A DNA stretch of 64,000 bases from Sphingomonadales bacterium (GCA_017309275.1 JAFKLT010000034.1:1-64000); one strand, 5' to 3'; positions 1 through 8,533 are shown, counted from the first letter of the stretch. Notes: generated by a model from the sequence alone, not told the origin. Translations and numbers: made by a program.

Positions 1-94
1 GGCCGGGATCGGCGCTGACATAGCCGGATATTGTAGGAAAGGCCTTTTTCCGAGGGCCCGACGGGGTTGGGGTGGGGGGCCGTCTTTCAAATCT

Positions 95-197
95 CGTCAT
101 GCTGAACTTGTTTCAGCATCCATGGACGGACCTTTAATCTGACGCTGCGCTGGAGCCATCGTCGGGCCGTGGACCCTGAAACAAGTTCAGGGTGACG
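95..197. repeat. REP-like inverted repeat (type 1)
   Basis: The left arm (about 95-122, core CTGAACTTGTTTCAG) and right arm (about 169-197, core CTGAAACAAGTTCAG) are reverse complements separated by about 45 bases. This layout matches short dispersed palindromes of sphingomonad genomes. With the next two repeat entries it accounts for most of bases 1-511; I see no gene there. Confidence 0.6.
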
Positions 198-229
198 AAA
201 GAAGAGACGTCGTCTTCCGGTCGAAAACT

Positions 230-323
230 GACCTGGCTTCCCACAGCTTCGTCATCCCGGACTTGATCCGGGATCCATGACAGCGGCCGAAGGATGGACC
301 CCGGATCAAGTCCGGGGTGACGA
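230..323. repeat. REP-like inverted repeat (type 2), copy 1
   Basis: A direct copy of 880-973. Each copy begins with GACCTGGCTTCCCAC and then carries an inverted repeat with arms around GACTTGATCCGGGATCC and GGACCCCGGATCAAGTC. Copies 1 and 2 differ at only a few positions over 94 bases. Confidence 0.7.
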
Positions 324-360
324 GGAAGGACAGCTAGCCCCAATCCGCAGCGTTCGATGT

Positions 361-446
361 GATCCCCGGCGAAGGCCGGGGTCCAGAGCGCAACCACGCA
401 GCGCCGGCTTCCTAACACCCTGGACCCCGGCCTTCGCCGGGGATCA
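361..446. repeat. REP-like inverted repeat (type 3)
   Basis: The arms GATCCCCGGCGAAGGCCGGG (361-380) and its reverse complement (about 427-446) flank a spacer of about 46 bases. It is another dispersed-palindrome type, next to copy 1 of type 2. Confidence 0.65.
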
Positions 447-511
447 CGAAGGCGCGCGCGGCTGGGTGCGGACGATCTGGCGGCTTGGGGGTGGAAAGCA
501 GTCACGAGAAT

Positions 512-805
512 TCAGTCGCGCGGCAGTTTCTCGGCAATGCGGCTAAACTCTTCAGCGGAGAAGCCGGTCAACGTCGGCATCTCCCAGTCAAAAAACCTTC
601 TATCTGAAACCGCGTGCAGGATCAGACTTCTCACACCTAGCAATTCGATCTGAGACAATCCGGTATTAGGCACAATTTCTAGAACTTTGCTCGCAATGCG
701 ATCTGCGAGCGGTTCTACGCTCGGACAGGTGACAACAATTTCACCTTCACTTTCCAAGCGAGAAAGCTCCATCGCTATGGATAAGCTGAGTTTCTCATCG
801 TCCAT
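512..805 (-). CDS. Hypothetical protein, about 97 aa
   Basis: I do not recognise the family. The frame encodes a small acidic, mostly helical-looking protein (starts MDDEKLSLSIAMEL, ends FSRIAEKLPRD) with no signal peptide or membrane segment. I chose the ATG at 805; a GGAGGT box lies about 12 bases upstream of it, a little far. An in-frame TTG at 829 would add eight Gly/Ser-rich residues. The gene is flanked on both sides by REP-like repeats and stands alone, with no operon partner. Its composition looks less GC-rich than its neighbours, so it could be an acquired gene or a remnant. Confidence 0.5.
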   Translation of the reverse strand: MDDEKLSLSIAMELSRLESEGEIVVTCPSVEPLADRIASKVLEIVPNTGLSQIELLGVRSLILHAVSDRRFFDWEMPTLTGFSAEEFSRIAEKLPRD

Positions 806-879
806 GCTCGCCCCGCTACCTCCGCCCAAGTCTCGACTATCTGACCGAATTAACGAACGACCGCAATCGGTCGCAAACA

Positions 880-973
880 GACCTGGCTTCCCACGCCTTC
901 GTCATCCCGGACTTGATCCGGGATCCATAACAGCGGCCGAAGCATGGACCCCGGATCAAGTCCGGGATGACGA
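880..973. repeat. REP-like inverted repeat (type 2), copy 2
   Basis: Near-identical direct copy of 230-323, starting GACCTGGCTTCCCAC and ending in the right palindrome arm. The two copies bracket the hypothetical gene at 512-805. The stretch 806-1023 holds nothing else that I can recognise. Confidence 0.7.
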
Positions 974-1023
974 GGAGGATCGGAGAGAGGTTCGTGCTTG
1001 CGTCAAGTGCCGCGCGGGTCGTC

Positions 1024-2637
1024 TTAGTGGGCGTCGGTCGGGGTGGGGCCGCCGATCGGTGGGGGTTTGCAGAAGGGAACCATCACCAGCGCCGCCAGGA
1101 ACAGATAGGACATCAGGCGAAACACGTCGTCGAAGGCGAGGGTCAGCGCCTCGCGGCCGATGATGCGGCCCAGCGTGCCTTCGGCCATCTGCTGTGCCAG
1201 CGCGGGGTCGGTGACGTAGCGGCCGATGCTTTGCGCCAGGCCCGCGGCGGCCTCGTTCGCGGCGTCCGCCGATCGGCCGAGCGCTTCGGACAGGCGCAGC
1301 ATGTGCAGCCGCATATTGTCGCCGAGCCAGGTGTTGACGAGCGCGATGCCGATCGCGCCGCCCAGGTTGCGCATCAGGTTGAACAGGCCCGAGGCGTAGC
1401 GCAGTTCGGCCCCCTCGAAATTGCCGAGCGCGAGTCCGACCGACGGCACGATGCACAGCATGATCGCAAAGCTGCGCACGACCTGCGGCCAGAAGAGCGC
1501 GGCAAAGCCCCATTCGGGGGTCATGAAGCTGAACATCCATAGCCCGACGGCGAACAGCGTCAGCCCGAAGGTGATGACGATGCGCTGGTCGACGCGCTGC
1601 GACAGCGCGGCGGCGATCGGTACACCCAGCAGCTGCGCCAGCCCGGCAACGAACACGGTCGTCCCGATCTCCGACGCGTTATAGCCCTGTACGCGGCCGA
1701 GGTAGATCGGGATCAGGTAGGTGCTGGCATAGAGGCCGAAGCCGATGACCAGGTTGAAAAGACAGGCAAAGGCGAAGGTCGGCACGCGAAAGGGCGACAG
1801 CCGCACGATCGGGCCGTCCGACCGGAAGGAGCGTTCGAGGAAAAGGCCGAAGGCGACGAACGACAGCCAGGCGCCGATCGCAATCTCCGGCTCGCTGAAC
1901 CAGTCGTGCTTCGGGCCTTCCTCCAGCACGAATTCCAGCCCGGCCAGGAACACCGCCATCGAGGCGAGATGCACCCAGTCGATCTTGCGGAGCATCGGCA
2001 GGTTCGGCCGGTCGACGCGGACGAGCGCGAGGATCATCAGCGTCACCATCGCGCCGGGCAGGACGTTGATGAAAAAGACCCAGCGCCAGCCGAGCGCATC
2101 GGTGATCCAGCCGCCGACCGTCGGTCCCAGCGTCGGCGCCAGCACCGACACCATGCCCAGGATCGCGGGGATCATCGCGCGCTGCTTGCCCTGGAACAGC
2201 ATATAGCCGGTGGCGAAGACGGTCGGGATCATCGCCCCGCCGACGAAGCCCTGCACCGCGCGGAACAGGATCATCGATTCGATGCTCCACGCGAGACCGC
2301 AGAGGATGCTGGCGATAGTGAAAAGCCCGGCCGAGGCCGCGAACAGCCAGCGCGTCGACAGCGCCTGCGCCAGAAAGGCGGAGAAGGGGATCATGACCAG
2401 TTCGGCCATCAGATAGGCGGTCTGGACCCAGCTTATCTCGTCGGGCCCCGCGCTGAGTCCCGCCTGGACCTCGTTGAGCGAGGCGGCGACGATCTGAATG
2501 TCGATCAGGGCCATGAACTGACCAAAGGCCATCACCGCAAAGATCAGATATTTCCGTGCGTTGGGCATCGCCGCCGGGTCGAACGGCGCGTCCTCTGCGG
2601 CGGGATTCTGTCCGGGGGAAAGCGGGATGGAGGCCAT
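1024..2637 (-). CDS. DHA2-family MFS multidrug transporter (EmrB/QacA type)
   Basis: Inner-membrane drug/proton antiporter of the 14-helix DHA2 family, 537 aa. The protein is almost entirely hydrophobic helices. It starts after about 30 polar residues with the first helix (KYLIFAVMAFGQFMALID) and carries the family motif around WVQTAYLMAELVMIP. A loop pattern at LGPTVGGWITDALGWRWVFFIN fits motif C and the end of helix 5. It is divergent from a tetR-thioesterase-emrA operon at 2694-4806, so pump and membrane-fusion protein are split across one regulatory region. With an outer-membrane channel encoded elsewhere they would form a tripartite pump. Expression is probably controlled through the palindrome at 2664-2680. 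Substrate unknown. Confidence 0.9.
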   Translation of the reverse strand: MASIPLSPGQNPAAEDAPFDPAAMPNARKYLIFAVMAFGQFMALIDIQIVAASLNEVQAGLSAGPDEISWVQTAYLMAELVMIPFSAFLAQALSTRWLFAASAGLFTIASILCGLAWSIESMILFRAVQGFVGGAMIPTVFATGYMLFQGKQRAMIPAILGMVSVLAPTLGPTVGGWITDALGWRWVFFINVLPGAMVTLMILALVRVDRPNLPMLRKIDWVHLASMAVFLAGLEFVLEEGPKHDWFSEPEIAIGAWLSFVAFGLFLERSFRSDGPIVRLSPFRVPTFAFACLFNLVIGFGLYASTYLIPIYLGRVQGYNASEIGTTVFVAGLAQLLGVPIAAALSQRVDQRIVITFGLTLFAVGLWMFSFMTPEWGFAALFWPQVVRSFAIMLCIVPSVGLALGNFEGAELRYASGLFNLMRNLGGAIGIALVNTWLGDNMRLHMLRLSEALGRSADAANEAAAGLAQSIGRYVTDPALAQQMAEGTLGRIIGREALTLAFDDVFRLMSYLFLAALVMVPFCKPPPIGGPTPTDAH

Positions 2638-2663
2638 GGGTCTTGTGTCCTGTCGTCTTTATA

Positions 2664-2680
2664 TTATATGCGTCATATAA
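2664..2680. promoter_or_regulatory. TetR operator candidate, TTATATG-CGT-CATATAA
   Basis: A perfect 7-3-7 inverted repeat lies between the divergent MFS pump (start 2637) and tetR (start 2694). It ends directly before the AAGGAGA ribosome site of tetR, so a bound repressor would block both promoters. Assignment to the adjacent TetR is inference from position. Confidence 0.7.
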
Positions 2681-2693
2681 AAGGAGACGACAA

Positions 2694-3287
2694 GTGCGCT
2701 ATTCAAGTGGCCACAAGGCGGAAACCCGCGAACGGGTGTTGAAGGAAGCGGCGAAGGAAATTCGCGCGAAGGGTCCGGACAATGTCGCGGTCGCGGGGGT
2801 CATGGCGCGCGCCGGGCTGACGCACGGGGGATTCTATGCCCATTTCCCGTCGAAAGACGCGCTGGTGAAAGAGGCGATCGGCACGATGTTCGCCGACGCC
2901 CGCGCACGATCGGCGGCGATCGACGCGAAGGAAGACCCGCGCGAGGTGCTGCGCGCCTATGTCGATTTCTATCTTTCGCCCGCGCATCGCGACCGGCGCG
3001 ATCGCGGCTGCCCGCTGCCGACGCTGTCGGGCGATTTCGCGCGGTCGAAGCCCGAAACGCGCGAACGGTTCGGGCTGGGCGTGGTGGGGATTGCGACCCG
3101 CCTGGCGGCGCCGCTGGGCCAGATCGGCTATGCCGACGGCGAGGCCGAGGCGCGGGCGCTGCTCTCGCAGCTTGTCGGTGCGGTCGCGCTGGCGCGCGCG
3201 GTCGGCGACCCCGCGCTGTCCGACGCGCTGCTTTCCGACACGCACGCCAGCATCGTCGCCCGCTATGGACTGGAGACCGCGCAATGA
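2694..3287 (+). CDS. TetR/AcrR-family transcriptional repressor
   Basis: DNA-binding repressor of 197 aa, probably controlling the adjacent efflux genes. The N-terminal helix-turn-helix is clear: RVLKEAAKEIRAKGPDNVAVAGVMARAG, then LTHGGFYAHFPSKDALV, the classic TetR recognition-helix region. The C-terminal ligand domain resembles the TetR_C 'YPLSGD/CPLPTLSGDFARSKPETR' type seen in repressors of EmrAB-like pumps. I chose the GTG at 2694 because AAGGAGAC sits 6-7 bases upstream and the MFS gene reads away from it; the frame is open further upstream but without a ribosome site. Its stop overlaps the next ATG (ATGA at 3284-3287), so it is translationally coupled to the thioesterase. Confidence 0.88.
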   Translation: MRYSSGHKAETRERVLKEAAKEIRAKGPDNVAVAGVMARAGLTHGGFYAHFPSKDALVKEAIGTMFADARARSAAIDAKEDPREVLRAYVDFYLSPAHRDRRDRGCPLPTLSGDFARSKPETRERFGLGVVGIATRLAAPLGQIGYADGEAEARALLSQLVGAVALARAVGDPALSDALLSDTHASIVARYGLETAQ

Positions 3288-3700
3288 CGCTTGCGAAGGT
3301 GCAGGGGTTGATCGCCACCGGCGGCCGTCCGCCGATCGGCCACACGCTGGGCTTCCAGCTTGTCGATGCGGGCGACGGCTGGGCGGCGTTCGAGGGCGAG
3401 CCGGGGCCGCAGCATTATAATCCGATGGGGATCGTCCACGGCGGCTATGCCGCGACCCTGCTCGATTCGGCGTGCGGCATCGCGGTCGTCACCAAGCTGG
3501 CGGACGATCAGGCGATGACCACGCTGGAACTCAAGACCTCGTATCTGAAGGCGATGACGGAAAAGACCGGCACGGTGCGCGCCGAGGGGCGCGTCATCTC
3601 GATCGGGCGCCGCGTCGCCTATGTCGAGGCCAAGCTGACCGACGCCGAGGGGCGGATATATGCGACGGCGACGTCGACGCTGCTGGTGATGCAGCAATGA
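3284..3700 (+). CDS. PaaI-family hotdog-fold thioesterase
   Basis: Predicted acyl-CoA thioesterase of 138 aa, cytoplasmic. The hotdog-fold signature HYNPMGIVHGGYAATLLDSA (about residues 44-63) carries the catalytic-loop HGG and the acidic residue typical of PaaI/YbgC-type enzymes, and the second half (TLELKTSYLKAM) matches the family strand pattern. It overlaps tetR by 4 bases and the next gene by 4 bases, so it sits inside a coupled tetR - thioesterase - membrane-fusion operon. Why an efflux operon carries a thioesterase is not clear. It may handle the acyl or aryl compound that the pump exports. Confidence 0.85.
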   Translation: MTLAKVQGLIATGGRPPIGHTLGFQLVDAGDGWAAFEGEPGPQHYNPMGIVHGGYAATLLDSACGIAVVTKLADDQAMTTLELKTSYLKAMTEKTGTVRAEGRVISIGRRVAYVEAKLTDAEGRIYATATSTLLVMQQ

Positions 3701-4806
3701 ACGCGCCCGTGACGATCGAGGCCGAGGCGCCGGTCCGCCGCCGCGGCCTGGTGCTGCCGAAAAAGGCGTGGAAGGTCGGCCTGGTCGCGCTGGCCATCGC
3801 CGCGCTCGGCATCTGGTGGCTGACCGCGCCGAAGAGCGCGGAGTCGACCGACAATGCCTATCTGCAGGCCGATTCGAGCGAGGTCGCGCCGCGCGTCGGC
3901 GGGCTCGTCACGGCGGTACTGGTGAAGGACAATCAGGTCGTGCGCGCGGGCGATCCGCTCGTCCGTATCGACGTGCGCGATTATGAATCGCGCGTCATGG
4001 CGGCCGAGGCGGCGGTGGCCGATGCCGATGCGCAGGTCGCGACGGCGCGCGCGACGCTTGCCTCGCTGGGCGCCGAGCAGCGGCTCGCCACCGCGCATGT
4101 CCGGTCGATGACGACGCAGATCGCGGCGGCCGACGCCGAATATGCGCGCGCGGCCGCGGATCGGAAACGGTACGAGGCGCTGCTGGTCGACGGCTTCGTC
4201 CCGAAGCGCGATGCCGAGCAGGTGTCCGCCGCCGCGGTGAGCGCGCAGTCGGCGGCGCAGCGATCGCGCGCCGATCTGGGCGCCAGCCTGGAAGAGGCGG
4301 CGGTGACGCGCGCCCGCGGGCCGATCCTCTCGGCGCAGGTGCAGGCGGCCGAGGCGACGGCGGCAAAAGCCCGCGCGGCGCTGGCGCTGGCGAAGCTCGA
4401 CCGGGGCCACACGCTGGTCGTCGCGCCGATCGACGGCGTCGTCGGCAACCGCCGCATCCAGGTCGGCGACTATGTCCAGCCGGGCTCGCGCATGCTGACC
4501 GTGGTGCCGGTGAAGTCGATCTATGTGACCGCCAATTTCAAGGAAACGCAGACGCGCGAGATGCGTCCGGGGCAAAAGGCCGACGTCTATGTCGACGCGC
4601 TGGGCCAGACGCTGACCGGGACGGTCGAGAGCCTGGCGCCGGGATCGGGCAGCGAGTTCACGCTGCTGCCCTTCGAGCCCGGATCGGGCAATTTCACGAA
4701 GATCGTCCAGCGCGTCGGGGTCCGCATCCGGCTTGACCCGGGGCAGGCGGCGCTGACGCAGCTCCGCCCCGGTCTGTCGGTCACCGCGAAGGTGCGGCTG
4801 CGGTAA
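3697..4806 (+). CDS. HlyD/EmrA-type membrane-fusion protein
   Basis: Periplasmic adaptor of a tripartite efflux pump, 369 aa. It has a short cytoplasmic N-terminus, one membrane anchor (about residues 27-43, VGLVALAIAALGIWW), and the family start of the mature part (STDNAYLQADSSEVAPRVGGLVTAVLVKDNQVVRAGDPLVRID, the first half of the lipoyl domain). A long Ala-rich coiled-coil hairpin follows, then the returning lipoyl half (VVAPIDGVVGNRRIQVGDYVQPG) and a beta-barrel domain. Length and order fit EmrA. It partners the divergent MFS pump at 1024-2637. Start ATG 3697 overlaps the thioesterase stop. Confidence 0.92.
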   Translation: MNAPVTIEAEAPVRRRGLVLPKKAWKVGLVALAIAALGIWWLTAPKSAESTDNAYLQADSSEVAPRVGGLVTAVLVKDNQVVRAGDPLVRIDVRDYESRVMAAEAAVADADAQVATARATLASLGAEQRLATAHVRSMTTQIAAADAEYARAAADRKRYEALLVDGFVPKRDAEQVSAAAVSAQSAAQRSRADLGASLEEAAVTRARGPILSAQVQAAEATAAKARAALALAKLDRGHTLVVAPIDGVVGNRRIQVGDYVQPGSRMLTVVPVKSIYVTANFKETQTREMRPGQKADVYVDALGQTLTGTVESLAPGSGSEFTLLPFEPGSGNFTKIVQRVGVRIRLDPGQAALTQLRPGLSVTAKVRLR

Positions 4807-4813
4807 TTTTGCC

Positions 4814-6061
4814 TTAGTCGGCGTCGAGCCCATAGGCGGTGTGCAGCACGCGCACCGCGAGTTCGGTTTCATCCTCGTCGATCAGCACGCTGACCTTGAT
4901 CTCGCTGGTCGAGATCGCCTGGATGTTGATGCCACGATCGGCGAGCGCACGGAACATCGTGCTGGCGACGCCCGCATGGCTTTTCATGCCGACGCCGACG
5001 ACGCTGATCTTTGCGACCTTGTCGTCGCTGATGATGCGGTTGAAGCCGATCTTGTCCTTCGCGCCTTCGAGCAGGTCGATCGAGCGGAGGAGGTCGGTGC
5101 CCGGAACGGTGAAGGTCACGTCGGTCTCGCCCTTTTCGCGGCCGACGTTCTGGATGATCATGTCGACGTTGATCCCGGCCGCGGCGAGCGGGCCAAAGAT
5201 GTTCGCGACCGCGCCCGGCTTGTCGGGGACGCGGGTGACGATGATCTTCGCTTCATTCTTGTCGTGGGCGATGCCGGTGATCAGCTGCCGTTCCATCTGA
5301 TGTTCCTCTATTTCCTCGTCGCTGACGATCATCGTGCCTTTTTTGGGAGCCTCGTCGCCCTCGACGAAGCTGGAGAGAACCTGCACGCGCACGCCCATCT
5401 TCATCGCGAGCCCGACCGAGCGCGTCTGCAGCACCTTGGCGCCGACGCTCGCCAGTTCGAGCATTTCCTCATAGGTGACATAGTCGAGCTTGCGCGCGCG
5501 GGCGACGATGCGCGGGTCGGTGGTGTAGACGCCGTCGACGTCGGTGTAGATGTCGCAGCGGTCGGCCTTTACCGCCGCCGCGACCGCGACGGCGCTGGTG
5601 TCGGACCCGCCGCGGCCCAGCGTCGAGACGCGGCCATCGTCCATCATGCCCTGAAAGCCCGGGATCACCGCAACCTCGCCCTTCGCCATCGCCGCGATCA
5701 GCGCGCCGGTGTCGATGTCGATGATGCGGGCGCGGGCATGCGCCTCTTCGGTGCGGATCGGAAGCTGCCAGCCGAGCCAGCTGCGCGCGGGGACGCCCAT
5801 CGCCTGCAGCGTCAGCGCAAGCAGGCCGGAGGTGATCTGCTCGCCCGCCGCGACGACGACGTCATATTCGGCGGGATCGTAGCGGGGGTTCGCCTCGCGG
5901 CAGAAATTGACGAGCCGGTCGGTTTCGCCGGCCATCGCCGAGACGACGACCGCGACTTCGTTGCCGTTGGCGACTTCGCGCGCGACGAGTTTCGCGACGG
6001 TGCGAATCCGCTCGGTGCCCGCCATAGACGTGCCCCCGAATTTCATCACGATCCGCGCCAT
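4814..6061 (-). CDS. lysC: Aspartate kinase
   Basis: Phosphorylates L-aspartate, the first step to lysine, threonine, methionine and diaminopimelate. It has 415 aa with the kinase signature MKFGGTSMAG near the N-terminus, then the GRGGSDTSAVAVAAA nucleotide/aspartate loop and VDGVYTTDPR, all diagnostic. Two C-terminal ACT domains (about 265-415) give feedback control by amino acids. I chose the ATG at 6061, with AGGCAGGA 6 bases upstream, over an in-frame TTG at 6079. It is convergent with the EmrA-like gene (7-base gap) and divergent from ubiG. Confidence 0.97.
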   Translation of the reverse strand: MARIVMKFGGTSMAGTERIRTVAKLVAREVANGNEVAVVVSAMAGETDRLVNFCREANPRYDPAEYDVVVAAGEQITSGLLALTLQAMGVPARSWLGWQLPIRTEEAHARARIIDIDTGALIAAMAKGEVAVIPGFQGMMDDGRVSTLGRGGSDTSAVAVAAAVKADRCDIYTDVDGVYTTDPRIVARARKLDYVTYEEMLELASVGAKVLQTRSVGLAMKMGVRVQVLSSFVEGDEAPKKGTMIVSDEEIEEHQMERQLITGIAHDKNEAKIIVTRVPDKPGAVANIFGPLAAAGINVDMIIQNVGREKGETDVTFTVPGTDLLRSIDLLEGAKDKIGFNRIISDDKVAKISVVGVGMKSHAGVASTMFRALADRGINIQAISTSEIKVSVLIDEDETELAVRVLHTAYGLDAD

Positions 6062-6282
6062 CTGGTCCTGCCTTTTCAAAAACTGGTTTCGACCGCAACT
6101 TCCGTGGATTTCTGCGGCGTCAGGCTGTTAGGGAAGGGGGAGGACGAAGGCAAGGTGGCGATGATCCTGCCCGGATATATTTTCTTGCTCCGCGACAAGC
6201 TCGCCGCAGTATTCCGTCGGGAAATCATGATGCGAGGGTAATTTCCTTGCTCCGGGTCGGCGGCGGTGCCAAATCCTGCGCC

Positions 6283-7038
6283 ATGAGCGCCGCGACGATC
6301 AATCCGAATGAAGCCGCCCATTTCGGGGCGCTTGCCGCCGACTGGTGGGACCCGCACGGGTCGTCGGCGATGCTGCACAAGCTGAATCCGGTGCGGCTGG
6401 CCTATATTCGCGAGCAGATCGACGCGCATTGGCACGTCGACGCGCGCGAGCGCCATCCGCTTGCCGGACGCAGCGCGATCGACGTCGGCTGCGGCGCGGG
6501 GCTGCTCGCCGAACCGCTGGCGCGGATGGGCGCGGCGGTCACCGGCGTCGACGCGGCGCCGGAGAATATCGCCGCCGCGCGCGACCATGCGGCGGGGCAG
6601 GGGTTGCCGATCACCTATTTCGCCGGCGAGCTGGCCGACCTGAACGCACCGGCGGGCGCCGCCGGACAAAAGGTACCGCTGCAATTCGACCTGGTCACCT
6701 CGATGGAGGTCGTCGAGCATGTCACCGATCCCGCGGCCTTCATCGGCGAACTTGCGGCGCGGCTTGCGCCCGGCGGGCTGATGATCCTGTCGACCCCGAA
6801 CCGGACCGCGCTGTCGAAGCTGTTGCTGGTCGAGGCGGCCGAGCGGATCGGTGCGGTGCCGCGGGGCACGCACGACTGGGACCAGTTTCTGAAGCCCGAA
6901 GAGCTTACCGAATTGCTGGAGGGCGCGGGGCTTGCGGTCATCGATCGCACCGGCCTGTCGCCGTCGCCGACCAAGGGTTTCAAGCTCGGCGGCACCGAGG
7001 CGCTCAACTATCTGGTCGCGGCCAGGCACGCCGGATGA
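6283..7038 (+). CDS. ubiG: Ubiquinone biosynthesis O-methyltransferase UbiG
   Basis: SAM-dependent methyltransferase for both O-methylations in ubiquinone synthesis; 251 aa. The family N-terminus (NPNEAAHFGALAADWWDPHG, then LHKLNPVRLAYI) is very characteristic. The SAM motif I is AIDVGCGAGLLAEPLARMGA, followed by VTGVDAAPENIAAAR and the post-motif SMEVVEHV. Start ATG 6283 lies 221 bases from the lysC start, in a divergent promoter region. Its stop overlaps the start of the next gene by 4 bases. Confidence 0.96.
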   Translation: MSAATINPNEAAHFGALAADWWDPHGSSAMLHKLNPVRLAYIREQIDAHWHVDARERHPLAGRSAIDVGCGAGLLAEPLARMGAAVTGVDAAPENIAAARDHAAGQGLPITYFAGELADLNAPAGAAGQKVPLQFDLVTSMEVVEHVTDPAAFIGELAARLAPGGLMILSTPNRTALSKLLLVEAAERIGAVPRGTHDWDQFLKPEELTELLEGAGLAVIDRTGLSPSPTKGFKLGGTEALNYLVAARHAG

Positions 7039-7628
7039 GCGGCGACCCCCGCGTCGATGCCTATATCGCGAAGGCGCAGCCCTTCGCCCAACCGATCCTG
7101 ACCCATCTGCGCGAACTGGTGCATCGGCATGCGCCGGGCGCGGAAGAGACGCTGAAATGGGGCGTGCCGCATTTCGTGCTGCATGGCCAGAACCTGGCGG
7201 GCATGGCGGCGTTCAAGGAACATGCGACCTTTGGCTTCTGGCGCGATGAAGAGGTGACCGGTTCGCCGCGCGATAGCGGCGCGATGGGAAGCATGGGCCG
7301 ACTGGCTGCGCTCGCCGACCTGCCCGACGACAAGCAGATGGCGGCCTATATCGAGAGGGCCGCGGCGCTTTGCGCGGAAGGCAAGCCCAAGCGGCCGCCA
7401 CCGAAACCCAAGGCGGCGCTCGACCTTCCCGATGACCTTGGCGCGGCGCTGAAGGCCAATGCCGCGGCGCAGGGCCATTGGGACGCCTTCTCGCCCGGCA
7501 AGCGGCGCGACTATATCGAATGGGTGCTCGAGGCGAAACGTGAGGAAACGCGCGCGAAGCGGATCGAAACGATCGTCGCGCAGGTTGCCGAGGGCAAGGA
7601 CCGGAACTGGAAATACAAGAATTGCTGA
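7035..7628 (+). CDS. YdeI-like protein: DUF1801 plus OmdA C-terminal domain
   Basis: Soluble protein of 197 aa with no known biochemical activity. The first half (DAYIAKAQPFAQPILTHLRELVHRHAPGAEETLKWGVPHFVLHG) matches the DUF1801 pattern. The last 60 residues (LPDDLGAALKANAAAQGHWDAFSPGKRRDYIEWVLEAKREETRAKRI) match the OmdA / bacteriocin-protection type C-terminal domain. A proline-lysine linker around KPKRPPPKPK separates them. Translation is coupled to ubiG by an ATGA overlap. Function in quinone synthesis is not implied by the family. Confidence 0.85.
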   Translation: MSGDPRVDAYIAKAQPFAQPILTHLRELVHRHAPGAEETLKWGVPHFVLHGQNLAGMAAFKEHATFGFWRDEEVTGSPRDSGAMGSMGRLAALADLPDDKQMAAYIERAAALCAEGKPKRPPPKPKAALDLPDDLGAALKANAAAQGHWDAFSPGKRRDYIEWVLEAKREETRAKRIETIVAQVAEGKDRNWKYKNC

Positions 7629-7647
7629 AGCCGCCACCGGCGGTGGA

Positions 7648-8319
7648 TCAGAAGTCGACGTCCTCATAATATTTCGGGGGCGTCACGATCTCCATCCGTT
7701 CGGCCAGCAGCGGGCGAAAGCTGGGGCGCGATTTCAGTCCCGAATACCAGCCCTTCGTCTGCTCATGCCCGGTCCAGTCGATGCCGCCGAGATAGTCGGC
7801 GACCGAGATATGCGCCGCGGCCGCCAGATCGGCGAGGCTCATCGTGGCGCCGGCCAGCCAGGTGCGGTGATCGATCAGATAGTCGATATAGTCGAGATGC
7901 TGGTTCGCGGCCTTCATCGCCTCGCGAAGTGCGCCGCCGTCGGGCGGCTGGCGATGGACGATGCGCTTTTGCATGCGTTCGAACAACAAAGGCCCCGTGA
8001 CCTCGAAATAGAAATCATGGTCGAACCAGGCGGTCAGGCGGCGGATTTCGGCGCGGTTCGCGGCGGTGCCGTTGATCATCGCCTTGCCTTCGACGGTTTC
8101 CTCGAAATATTCGGCGATCGCGCTGCTGTCGATCAGCACCTGGCCGCGCGCCTGATCGACCATCACCGGGGTGCGCCCGGCGGGATTCAGATCGATGAAT
8201 TCGTCGCGGCGTTCCCACGGCGACTCGCGCACCAATTCATAGCCGACACCCTTTTCGCCCAGCAGAAGCCGGATTTTGCGCGAGAAAGGACAAAGCGGGA
8301 ATTGGTAAAGCTGCCACAT
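7648..8319 (-). CDS. Glutathione S-transferase family protein
   Basis: Cytosolic GST-fold protein of about 223 aa. The N-terminal thioredoxin-like domain starts WQLYQFPLCPFSRKIRLLL, with the CPFS motif at the active-site position. The expected cis-Pro strand TPVMVDQARGQVLIDSSAIAEYF follows at about 55-80; the family Ser/Ala before the helix is present. The helical C-terminal domain fills the rest. The start is uncertain between ATG 8319 and ATG 8325, and neither has a strong ribosome site. It is convergent with the DUF1801 gene. Substrate not predictable. Confidence 0.88.
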   Translation of the reverse strand: MWQLYQFPLCPFSRKIRLLLGEKGVGYELVRESPWERRDEFIDLNPAGRTPVMVDQARGQVLIDSSAIAEYFEETVEGKAMINGTAANRAEIRRLTAWFDHDFYFEVTGPLLFERMQKRIVHRQPPDGGALREAMKAANQHLDYIDYLIDHRTWLAGATMSLADLAAAAHISVADYLGGIDWTGHEQTKGWYSGLKSRPSFRPLLAERMEIVTPPKYYEDVDF

Positions 8320-8431
8320 GCCCATGGCATAGCGGCAGGCGGGCGCCGGGTGCAACGCCTATGGACAGGATATTCCACAACGATTTGCACCGCCAAGCGG
8401 GCGCTACGCCTGCGTTCCCCCTAGCGGCGCG

Positions 8432-8533
8432 TTAGCGGCGCGCAGCGTCGCGTTCGCGTTCCCCCCTTAGCGGCGCGCAGCGTCGCGTTCGCGTTCCCCC
8501 TAGCGGCGCGCATCGTCGCGTTCGCGTTCCCAC
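8432..8533. repeat. 35-bp tandem repeat, 3 copies, overlapping a gene 3' end
   Basis: Units lie at 8432-8466, 8467-8500 and 8501-8533, each of the form TTAGCGGCGCGCAGCGTCGC followed by GTTCGCGTTCC and a C run. A truncated piece lies at about 8420-8431. On the minus strand each unit spells the last residues (ERERD-[A/D]-ARR) and stop of the gene at 8500-8922, so the gene terminus has been tandemly copied downstream of its own stop. Confidence 0.85.

Noticed and set aside
4841..6241. A 466-codon open frame antisense to lysC
   Set aside because: It is His/Asp/Arg-rich, has no recognisable domain, and lysC on the other strand is unambiguous.
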